Below are positions 46,701 to 58,700 of a stretch of 64,000 nucleotides of DNA, piece after piece. The stretch spans positions 183,112 to 247,111 of the forward strand of contig JXTC01000189.1 in the NCBI GenBank assembly GCA_002914845.1, written 5' to 3'. Within the stretch, counting starts at the first letter, position 1; each line of letters starts with the position of its first letter. The translations under genes were made by a program, and so were the position numbers. The DNA is from Trema orientale (lineage: Eukaryota; Streptophyta; Magnoliopsida; Rosales; Cannabaceae). Below the pieces are notes generated by a model that was not told the DNA's origin, searched no databases, and saw nothing but the letters and a program-made list of their open reading frames with translations.

Positions 46701-49700
46701 CCTCTACCAATCCAATCGACCTCTACCATGACTAGTAGAGCGTCAGGGTCGCGAACAGCCGACCACACTCAAACTAACACCCGTGAAGGAGAAAATCAGC
46801 AGTACAACCTGCGAGACCGAGCAAATATTGTGCCCCCCTAGTGGATTCAGGAGCAGACGGGTGCTCCCTATCCACCGCGGCCACGCCGGGATAGGGTGAA
46901 TGAGATCGGGGAGCAGGTCCAGCAGCTAGCCTCGATTGTCAAGCGCCTGGCGAATGTGATCGGCCAAAGCGCTGTCCACCCGATCCTTGTCGCCCCAAAT
47001 AGGGCTCCTCTTCAAGAGGACGGAAGGAGAAATCCTACCCAAGAGGACAAGGACGAGGATAGCGAGGCAAGGTCACGTCCGATCAGACGAGCTCCAACCG
47101 AGGAAAGCGGGGGAGCCCAGAAGCCGAGAAGGAGGCGTAGGAGACACCACTGAACTGCACACCACACCTTGAACGACGACCAGTCGCTCCAGAGGGAGGA
47201 GAGGACTGATAGTTCCAGATCGAGGAGAACTATGTTTGAGCGGCTGGCCCTCGATGATGACACAGGCACATATGCCCCACGAAGGTCCGACCACCTGGGA
47301 ACTACAGATCTTAGAGAGAGATTGAACCAGCGAAGAGCTTTGGTCGACCGCCCCTTCGTTCGGTGAGGAGACGAGCCAGCCCAAGGAGCAACGCGAGTTG
47401 AACTCATTCCTGAGCAGCAAGGCGGAGACGGAGACGAACGGTACCAAGCTCTCAGAAAGCAGGTGGACCAGCTTTTAGCTGAACGGAAGCTGACTGAAAA
47501 TATCCGGACAATACTGGAAGAAACCAAATCCCCATTCCCGATCGAGATAGCGCGGTCGTGTCCCCCCCCAGCACTTCAAAATGCCGAGCATCCCACTCTA
47601 TGATGGAAAGGGAGACCCAGCTCACCACGTGCAAAGCTATAAGGCGTGGATGACTATAGCTAAGGCCGACCCTGCCACGCTGTGCAATGTCTTCCCACTC
47701 ACATTAACAGGCTCGGCACAGATCTGGTACGGAAGGCTAGAAGCCGGATCTATTAAGGACTTCGAGGCGTTGTGTGAGGCATTCGTACTACAGTTCCTGG
47801 GCTCGAGGATCCAACAAAAGGGTTGGAGTTATCTTAAGACCATAAAACAAGGAGAAAGCGAATCCTTAAGGTCTTACCTCGCCCGGTTTGATGCTGCAGT
47901 ACTTGAGTGTCCAGGCGTTACCCAAGAAACGATTTTGAATGCAGCACAAGAAGGAACCCGACATGAGAAACTGGTGTGGTTCATGAGTAAGAAAAGGCCT
48001 ACCACCTACGCTGCGTTCAAAGAGAAGCCCCAAGAAATATCAAATGCAGAAGAATATTTTCTGAGCAGGGTGAAAGAAGGCACCATAACCCCTATGGTCG
48101 GCACAGGAGGTGAGTTGGGGAAGAGGGTGAAAGCAGAAAGCGGAGGAAGTGGATCTCAATAAAAAAAGGTTAAGCAGGAGGTCACACCTCCCAATAACTC
48201 TCTACAACACCCCAGCATGAACCCCTGGTGGCCACCTCTCCTAAATCAAAACAAAATGGTGACACCCAAGCAGAACTACACGCCCCTGAATACGCGGAGA
48301 GAACAGATCATGATGCAAATAGAGGGAAAGAACATGTTGAAGGCCCCCCTCCCAATGAGGGCCCCACCAGAAAAAAGAAACATGAACAAATATTGCCGGT
48401 TCCACAAGAAGTTGGGACACGATACGTCGGATTGCCGACACTTGAAGGAACAAATAGAAGGGCTGATCCAACAAGGATATCTGAGGGAATACGTGAACAG
48501 AGCTGCCGAGCAAGATAAGCAGGCGTATAATTCTGCTCTCCGGGGAAAGCGGGCGTGGGCAGACCGCCAGGTCCCAGCAACACCAATGACACACCCCATG
48601 AAATTCGGACTATTTCGGGAGGACCGGTGGCTGGAAACCCGGCGAACGCTCGGCGAAGTCAAGTAAGGGTGGCTCGGGAGATCGCATCTGGACACCAAGT
48701 TAACATGGCAGAACACGTTGCCAAGTTATCTAAACGGGAGTCGGCGCCGATCACGTTCACTGAGGAAGAAGCCAGGAGGCTAATTCACCCTCATAATGAC
48801 GCACTTGTGGTGGTACTAAGGATCGCGAATGGAAGGGTGTTTCGAGTACTGGTCGACACAGGTAGTTCGGCCGATATCTTGTTCGCATCCGTATATTAAA
48901 GAATGAATATAGGGGGAGCGTTGCTGAGGCCCTCCAAAACCCCGTTGTATGGGTTTGCGGGAGAATGTGTCCACCCAGAAGGGGTGATCGAACTGCCTGT
49001 GACATTTGGAGAAGAGCCCGCATCGACCACCCAAATAGTGGACTTCCTCATTATAGATCAGAGGTCAGCATACAATGCCATCATCGGGCGACCAATGCTG
49101 AACAAGCTAAGGGCAGTGGTGTCGACATACCACTTGATGATGAAGTTCCCGATCGAAGAAGGAGTCGGAACGATTAAAGGAGACCAGACTTCAGCACGAG
49201 AATGTTATGCCATGGCGACCAAAGCCGACTCAAAGGCGCAATTGGTAACCACAATTCATCTGGTGGACGAGGTTATGATCCCCAAGGACGCGCGAGCAAT
49301 CAGCGACCTCGACCCCCGGGAAGGACAGGGAGAACGGAGAGCTGAACCCGTCGAGGACCTGGAATTAATCCAACTGGATGACCAATTCCTAGAACATGTG
49401 GTCAGAATCGGCTCCAAGTTTCCAGGGGAACTCCGGGGAAAACTGATCGACTTCCTGAAGGAATACAGAGATGTGTTCGCATGGTCACACGAGGACATGC
49501 CTGGCATCGACCCTGAAGTGATGATTCATAGATTGAAAGTGAACGAGCACATGAAACCGGTCATTCAAAAAAGAAGGAAATTTAACCCAAAAAGATATCA
49601 AGCGATAAATGAGGAGGTCGGAAAGCTGCTTACGACAGGATTTATAAGGGAAGTCAATTATCCACAATGGTTGGCCAACATAGTCTTAGTAAAAAAAGTA

Positions 49701-52700
49701 AATGGGAAGTGGAGAGTCTGTATAGACTTTACGGACCTCAACAAGGCTTGCCCAAAAGACTCCTTCCCACTTCCGAGAATCGACCAGTTGGTAGACGCAA
49801 CCTCTGGACATGAGCTCCTGAGTTTCATGGACGCTTATTCGGGCTATAACCAGATTCGCATGTGCCCAGAAGACGAGGAAAAGACTTCCTTCACGACCAA
49901 CCAAAGTTTGTACTGTTACCTTATGATGCCGTTCGGACTAAAGAATGCTGGAGCCACCTACCAGAGGCTGGTCAACAAAATGTTCCGTGAGCAAATCGGA
50001 AGAACAATGGAGTTGTATGTCGACGACATGTTGGTCAAAAGTCTGACGAAAGCCGATCATGTGGAAGACCTGAAAGAGACATTTGACATTCTAAGGAAGT
50101 ACAAAATGAGGTTGAATCATGCCAAGTGTACGTTCGGGGTCGAATCTGGAAAGTTCCTCGGGTTCGTTGTGAATCATAGAGGTATTGAAGCAAATCCGGA
50201 AAAAATCGGAGCCCTACTCAACCTTCGTTCCCCAAGAACAACTAGAGGTCCAGAGCTTGGCCGGAATGGTCGCGGCCCTAAGCAGATTCATTGCCCGAAC
50301 AACGGACAGGTGCCGACCATTCTTCCAGGCATTGAAGATGGGAAAAGATCTAGTATGGACGGAGGAATGCGAGAAAGCTTTCCACCAGATCAAGGCTTAT
50401 CTAGGAGCTATCCCGACTCTGGGTAAGCCTGTGCCTGGCGAAAGTCTGGTTCTGTATTTAGCGGTGTCAGAAAATGCGGTGAGCGGAGTTCTTGTCAGGG
50501 AGGAGGAGAAGGTGCAAGTACCAATTTACTATGTCAGTAAGTCCCTCCTCGACGCCGAGACCCGGTGCCCAGAAATTGAGAAGCTGGGTCTTGCTCTGAT
50601 AACAGCCGCCCGAAAGCTCCGACCATATTTTCAGGCACATACTATTAAAGTACCGACCACACATCCCCTGAAACAAATTCTCCAAAAGCCTGACGTCTCC
50701 GGTCGCTTGGCAAAGTGGGCCATAGAGCTCGGTGAATTTGAGATTGAGTTTGTCCCCAGGACTGCTATAAAAGGGCAGGTGCTGGCCGACTTTTTAGCCG
50801 AATTCACGTATCTCACTAAGGTTGAAAACATGCTCAATGAAGAGAGTACCTCAAGGTCAATAAGAAGAATGTTCGAAAGGCCTCCCGAGCACTACATCTG
50901 GCAATTATATATGGATGGATCGTCTTGCTCCAATGGTAATGGGGCGGGTCTGGTCCTTATCAGTCCAGAAGGAGAGAAGGCCAGGTATGCCCTAAGGCTC
51001 GATTTCCTCACTTCGAATAATGAGGCCGAGTACGAGGCACTGATCGCTGGTCTAAGGCTAGCAAAGGAGCTCCAAGTGCGGCATGTTAGAATCTTCAGTG
51101 ATTCACAACTAATCGTGAACCAATTAATGGGGGAATATTAGGCTAAAGAAGATAACATGGTGAGATACCTTGCAAAGGTAGAAGAGCACCTAGGAGCTAT
51201 GACTTGGTACGAGGTTATACGGGTGCCTAGAGCTGAGAATGTTGAGGCAGATAGCCTAGCACGACTCGCTTCTGGGTTCATTAATGACCCCTCCGGGCAG
51301 ATACCAGTCGAAACTTTGTCCGAATCCAGCATACAGGAACAGGAACAGACCCTATGCGTACACCTTCACCCTTCATGGATCGATCCGATCATAAATTATT
51401 TGGAAACTGGCAAATTGCCAAATGATAAGAATGAGGCTCGGAAGATCAAATACCAATCCAACCGGTATGTTGTCATTGGCAACCAACTTTACAGGCGGGG
51501 ATACGCGGCTCCGTATCTGAGATGTCTCCGACCAGACGAGGCCAAATATGTGTTGAGGGAAATACACGAAGGGGGATGTGGGAATCATTCCGGACCAAGG
51601 TCCCTAGCGCACAAGGCATTGAGACAGGGATTCTACTGGCAAACCATGACAAGAGATTCAAAAGAGATGGTGGAACGATGTGATAAATGTCAAAGATTTG
51701 CTCACCATACAAAGGAACATCCCGAACCCCTGTCGCCGATCATTAGCCCTTGGCCCTTCGCTAAATGGGGGATAGACTTGATCGGGCCCTTACCTACAGC
51801 CCGGGCACAAGCAAAATTTGCAATCGTTGCCATCGACTATTTCACTAAGTGGGTTGAGGCGGAACCACTGGCAAAAATCACCGAGGCAAACTGCACAAAT
51901 TTTATCTTCAGGAACATCATATGCCGGTTCGGACTTCCCCACTCGATAGTGACTGACAATGGCAAGCAGTTCGACAACCCGAGGCTCAGAAAATTCTGCC
52001 AGAATTGGGGAATCCACAAGTTATTTTCTTCTCCCAACCACCCACAGTCAAACGGGCAAGTGGATGCAGCAAATAAGACAATCAAGGAAAATCTGAAAAA
52101 AAAAAAGGCTGGAAAAGCTAAAGGGATCGTGGGCTGATGAGCTGCCCGTAGTCCTATGGGCTCATCAGACGACAGAAAAGGAAGCAACTGGAGAGACCCC
52201 GTTTTCTTTGGCATTCGGCATAGACGCTGTAATCCCTGCCGAAGTGGGTATGCCCAGCTATAGAGTGGAGGCGTATAGAAGTCAAGACCCCGAGCGACGC
52301 GAGGTGGACAATGGAGAAGGCCTAAGAACGAACCTTGATCTGGTAGAGGAGAAAAGGGAGCAAGCGCTTTTACGGATTGCTGCTAATAAACAAGCCGTGG
52401 CTCGGTATTACAACTCAAAAGTCCGAGCACGAACTTTCAGAATTGGGGAACTTATGCTTACGCGGGTATTCATAAATACTACTGAACGTGGGTCTGGATC
52501 GCTCGGACCAAAATGGGAAGGGCCTTACTTGATAACAGGAATTGTACGACCTGGAACCTACCACCTGCAAGATATGGGGGGTAGTAATCTAACTCATCCT
52601 TGGAATGCAGAACATCTACGAAAGTACTACCAGTGAATGTACATATAATGAGATTCCTCCTTGAGATTATTCCTCGCTTTTAGCTAGTAAAATTGCCGTC

Positions 52701-55700
52701 CCTAAGTGCTTCCGAGCACTAGGGACACGAACGCAGGTGCTTCCGAGCCCGTCCCTCTAGGTGCTTTCGAGCACTAGAGACACGAAAGCAGGTGCTTCCG
52801 AGCACTAGGGACACGAAAGCAGGTGCTTCCGAGCACCGTCCCTCTAAGTGCCTCCAGGCACGAGACACGAAAGCAGGCGCTTCCGAGCACCGTCCCTCTA
52901 AGTGCTTCCGGGCACTAGGGACACGAAAGTAGGTGCTTCCGAGCACCGTCCCTCTAAGTGCTTCCGAGCACTAGGGACATGAAGGTGCTACCAAACCGTC
53001 CCTATAAATGCTTCCGGGCGCTAGGGACCTAGTTCCTGAAACACGATTTTTTATGTTGTCGAGACCTAAAATCACCTATACTCCTAAATCATCTAAATAA
53101 AACGACAATCGTCAAACGATGATTAATGATTGGAAAGCATGCAAAAATACTCAAAAAAGGTATCGATAAACATAAATTACCAATAAAAGAAAGGTATTGA
53201 TCATAAAAAAGAAAAGAAGAGAACAAAATAAGTAAAATAAAAGAGAGACCCCAAAAAGGGATAATTGTCTTTACAAACTAAAATAGGGGCCCGGCCGTCC
53301 GGACCCCAAACAAAAAAAATAATAATAATAATAAATAAAATAGACGAGATTACAAAAATCAAGCCCGCGCAAGGGCAGCTCTAAGAAGGGTTGGCAGCAG
53401 TCTGATCCTGGAGAGGAGTGGCCGGCTCTTCAGCTGGTGCGGGCTCGGGTGGTAACTCAGGCCTAGTCGACTCCTGCACGTCAGGAGCCGAGGCGGGAAT
53501 GGACTCCTCCAGGAATGAGAAGTCCAAGCCCTTGTACTGAGCCACCACCGCGGCTTTCAAGTTCTCGAACCCCAGCTCGTATGTGTCCCACCACGGGTCG
53601 GAATGGTGGAACCGAGTGGCGATCCAGTCCTCGATCACCGCCTTCCGAGCCTCTTCGAAGACCGTTCTCCGAGCCACCTCCAGCTGGGACTTCAGATCGC
53701 CCACTTGCTGCTCAAGCTCGAGTTTGGCCCTTTTCTCCTCGCTGAGCTGGCTCTCCGCATCAGTTGCTTTCTTGGCCTGCTGCTCCCGTTCCTCTCTGGC
53801 GGTGTTCTGCTCGGAGCGATACCTCTCGGCAGACGCCGACAAGTCCCTCATGCGCTCATACATGAGTTCGTTTATGAAAGCTTGCTGAAAGAGATGAGAA
53901 GCAGTTAAAGCAAAAACAAAACAGAAACCACTAGTAAAGTAAACGATATAAACCAAGAAGACAAGGAGAATGAAATTACCCGAGCGGAATGCTCCGAGCA
54001 AAGAGCGGCCAGGTCCCTATCCGACCTCCTGCGGCAGTCCTCCGCAAGCTGGTCTAAACAGGCGACGTTCATCCTATCCATAGGGCCCCTCAGGGAGGTC
54101 TTCAGTCGTTGGGCTGGGGGCTCGTCTCGATGGGGCGACTCCATAGGCCTCTTGTCAGGTCAGCCTGCAGGAGGCGGAGTGTGCGAGGGAGCCAGAGGTA
54201 GCTCGGACGTTCGCAGCAAGGGGCTGCTCCTCGGAGGTGCCGGCCTTAAGCTGCTACCCGGGGAGTTCCGACCACTCCCTTCTCTCCCCCTGTTCCGAGC
54301 CATTAATGCGCGAAGGTTGGGGTCTATGTGCGCCATGTCGAACTCTAAAAAAAAAAAAAAAAGAAAAAAAAAGAAAGAAGAGTTAGAAATCATAAAAAAG
54401 CACATACTCAAGGACTTCCAAACCCCCTACAATAAAACCTAGGTCGGTTGATGTGTTTGGGTGCTGAGGAGAGGGAGTGGGGCTCATGGGCTCCATAGGT
54501 GGGGTCGGGGGCAAAATGGTCGAGACCAGCCGAGGAGGTGCAGGCGCATCGAAATCCCTTGGAGCACGGCGCCTCCGCGGTCTTTCAATCCGGACAGCAG
54601 CGCCGACCTCGGCCGAGCAGGGCTTACCCGGACGAATTCCTCAAAGGTGGTCCTGTCTTTTAGCGGATACCACCCGGTGTACTCAAAATTAACGTCCGTA
54701 AGCAGGTTCCCCACCTCCTTCTCACGACGATGGAGCCCTTCGATAGCAATGGCCCGGGCGATCGTCTCGCTAGTGGCGGTATCAGCCTGGCGCATCACCC
54801 ATTGCCGCCTGACCTGGAAGGTCGTGGGGATGGGCCGCGCATCCTCGGGTAGTTGACCACCCGCAACGTCGTCCCAGGACATTCGGACGTAAAACCACTC
54901 CCCCTTTCCCTGTTTGTCAGATGTATCCCGACCAAGGATGGGGATGGTGCGCCTCGAGTCATCCCCCACCGCACGAGGAGTCTCAGATGAGTACGCCTGG
55001 AGGTAGTACAACCCACAGCTGTTGGGTGCATTCTTCAGCTGGTAAAGATACTTCAGCATGCGCAAAATGATGTCCGGCCAGCCCTGAAGTCGAAACATTA
55101 CCCAGAGCCCGATCAGAACCCGCCATCCATTCGGATTCAACTGTGTAGGACAGATTTGGCATTTAGAGAAAAAGCAGTACAGGAAAGGGTGGATGGGGAG
55201 CCTCAGTCCTGCTTCGAAAAACCCAAGATAGAGGGTCACGCACCCCTCTGGTGGACGGCTGGGCACATCACCCTCTCTGGGTGGAAGAAGGTGTATGTTG
55301 TTCGGAATCTCATAGCGAGATCGAACGCTCAGTATGAGCTCGTCTGTCATTGTGGACCGAAAATTGTCGGTGCTGAATTCTGTAAGAGGCCTCGCCTGTT
55401 CGGCTCCGCCGACCACAGGGTCGCCAGCCTCGATCCTAGCCACCCGACCACGCCCCCGGCCTCGGCCACCTCTTGTCATCGTGTTGCTTGTGGAGGGAAG
55501 ATTAGGGTTTGATGCTCGGGATTGGTTTTGAATTGACGAGGGAATGGAATACCGAACCCTAATAATTGGTCTGTTTCTGTTTAAAACTAGCGGCTCGTCC
55601 CTAGTATCTTCTGAATCAGACATGAGAAACAGATCCTTATCGAGTAAAGGCCGAGCTAATCTGAAAGGATTTGCAACATGGGCCGTGAGCCGTCATAATT

Positions 55701-58700
55701 AGCAAAGGCCGCTACCAGGCCGGACAAGTCGGGCTGGGGACCGTCGAACCTGATCGGGGATAAGCCGAGCAAGGCCAACTCGTAGTTCAGGGTAACATCG
55801 TCATCATCGTCGGGGAGATCGTCGACCCTTCGAACATCTGCGAGAGCTCCCTAATCGGCAGGAGGCCCAAGGGGCGGTGCTGCGACTTCAGCCTCGGCCT
55901 CGTTAATACTGGGCTCCGAGCCAGACACGACCTCACCACTGCTCTCCGAGGAGACCAGGTCCACTATAGGAATCGGTGCAAGGACGGGTACTATGCCATC
56001 TGGGAGTCGCTGAGAGACTCCGGAATGATCAGACTCGTCGTTCCCAGCCACGGCAAGATCCATTCGAATCCGTGTCCCGACCAGGTAGAAATCCCAGAAA
56101 AGAAAATAAAGAAAACCAAAATAAAAGGAAAGAGGAAAAGAGAAAGGAAGAAAAACTGGGTTTCAAACCCAGATTACTTACCAAACGAAAAAGATGGAGT
56201 CACTGAAACAAAAGAGGACACGGGCGAGATTGTGGAGCAAAAAAGGACGAAGTCACTGTCTCGATTAGGCGCAAAGGGTATACAAGGAAGAACTGGAGAG
56301 ATTAAGGGAAAAAGGGGAAAAAGCTAATTGTTACTTAAAAAGAAATCGCTGGAAACAGGTTCTGTGCGAAGAAACAGCAAAATGAAAATAAGGCAAAAGA
56401 AAGAAGTAAAGAAGGAAGGAAGAAAGGAGTGCTGTATTTATAAGCCAGGGTAACGAAACGGCACCACCCTTGATCAAAGGGCATGGCCACGTGTTGACAG
56501 AAGAGCGTAGAGGATTTCAAATGATAAAAGGAGACTTCTCGTATCCCTCAGCGAGGGTGGGAGAAAATACTGACCACACGATAAGTAAGAAAGCCACGTG
56601 GTTCACGATGGAAAGGTGCGTATGGAGCACGCGCTAACTTGGACAAGCCCCCATACACGTTGCGCCTTCCCTAGAAAAACTACATTCTAACCGAGGCTTA
56701 CCCATGATTGCGAAAACTAGCATCCAAACAGACGGCCATTTGACATGACCGTCATCATTATCTACTGCCGAACAAATCCGCATTGGCCGAACTGCTACCC
56801 AAAAAAAAAAAAAAAAAGGCAAAGCAACGCAGAGCACCAGATAAGCCGAACACGATGAGATAAAGTTCTCGCCCCGAGCACTTCATGGCAAGAACTTGGG
56901 GGGCAGATGCTGGGGGATAATTTTCCCAACATGTTTAGGAAAACGACATAACGAGATATCGACCAAGGACGACGTCGTTCTTGGTTGATCTCTCTACCCG
57001 ACCAGAATGAAACCGTACCACACAAGGGAGGGCCGAGTGGAAAGGAAGCTACAAAGCCATGCCCATTAAAGAAAGACCCTTGTGGTCAGATTTTATGCCA
57101 CTGCCCGAACAGACCCTAAACAAAAGACCAGTAAGATCAAGAAATAGCCGACCAAAACCGTAGTAACATGAGTCCGACCAAGGTAAGGAACAAAGGAGAT
57201 ACGGACCCAGGAAAAGCTGACATCTGGCCTAATCACTCACATACACCCGTACAAGCGGGTATGAAAGATCCCTCTCTGCCTTTGCAAGGACACGTGGNTC
57301 TCATCGTCATTTATTTTCATCGAAGGAATCGCTAATCATTCTTTCTGTGGAGGAGATTTGGCAGGTACCACACCGGTACCACCCATTACTAGTTGGTGAA
57401 AAGTCTAGGCACAGTCTTCTTCAAGGCTGTACGGACCACACCTACATCAAATCTGGGTTTTAGACTCCTTTGAGAGAAAACCACTCAAGGGCGCGTGGCG
57501 CACGTTGGGTCACGGACTAAAATCCACACCAACAAATTTATTGCAAGTGTAAACATGTCACTAATCTTTTTTTATTTTTACAATAAAATTAAAGAGGAGG
57601 TTTATGACGAACAAGACAAAAAAAAGTACATAAATAAATAAATGCTGAAAAGCAAACCATAACGGAAATAACTAATAACGTACATCGATAGTGCTATAGA
57701 TCTATCTGTGACTAAAATATTGAGTAATGGTATACGATCGAGATCTTTATAATCTGATCTAGCCTTAAATGCATATTATATCTAAGAAGAATGATTCACC
57801 AAAACCTGTGATGCAATAAAGAAAAAAGTAACGTAAACGTAAATATGTTGTTTTCGCTACTAACTTGTAACCAATTAAATGTAACTTAGTGTAGAAAAGT
57901 TAAAACATATTGAAGCAAAATAATATATGTGGCCTTCGTTAAAAAATATATATATATATGTGGCCGACCAAAGTAATCAAATAATTATAAAGTCAAGGCG
58001 TGATTTAATTTATATAATAGATGCAACTACAACAGAATCTCGCATTAATAAAATTAGTAAAGTATGTAGAGGAATAAGAAGAAAGTGCTGATTATATCCC
58101 CCATCACGTTCTATGGTTTTTTGGAGAGTGCTTTAGGACCCATCACACTTCATAATTTTTTGGAGAATACTTCAGGATAAACTTCCAACAGAACAAAATC
58201 TTATTAAGGGAGGCTTCAAAATGTCTTCTTGTTGTCTTTTGTTTCTCTCATGAGGAAAATACTGATCATCTTTTTATCTCTTGTAATTTTACACGTACTC
58301 TTTGGGGGACTATTTCATCAGTTTTTAGGCGTCGGATTCATTTAGATGGCACTTTTATTGACCTTTGGCTAGATGCTCTTGAAGCTAACTTTAGCAGTCA
58401 AATTTCTCAACTTTGGAGAACCGCAATTATGATTGCTATTTGGGTTATTTGAACTTCACGCAACAAGTTGTTATTTGATAATGAACCTATATCTATTCAC
58501 TCGGCCATCACTTTAATTTGGCGAGCGATTAGCGAGTCTAATACTGTTGGTTCTGGAACCATAAAAAATTCTATAGAGGAGTTAGAAATTCTAAAATATT
58601 TTCACATGAAGCTAGAACCTCCAAGATCGCAAAAAATTGTTGAAGTGTCTTGGCGTGTTCCTCCATAATGCTAGTTGAAAGTTAACATAGATGGTGCTGC

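Larger units (their letters stand above)
45848..57534 (+). mobile_element. Ty3/gypsy (Tat-lineage) LTR retrotransposon in AAE intron 1
   Basis: LTRs at 45848-46629 and 56908-57534 with the perfect target duplication AATTT (45843-45847, 57535-57539). The internal order is primer site, gag, protease, reverse transcriptase, RNase H, a second RNase H, integrase, a tandem-repeat region, an antisense gene and a polypurine tract. The double RNase H and the long 3' region with antisense gene are marks of the Tat group. Gag-pol is broken by several stops and frameshifts, so this copy cannot move on its own. Its sense strand is opposite to the host gene. Confidence 0.95.

Noticed and set aside
47012-47527. 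Minus-strand frames across gag
   Set aside because: Shadows of the G+C-rich gag region; no domain.
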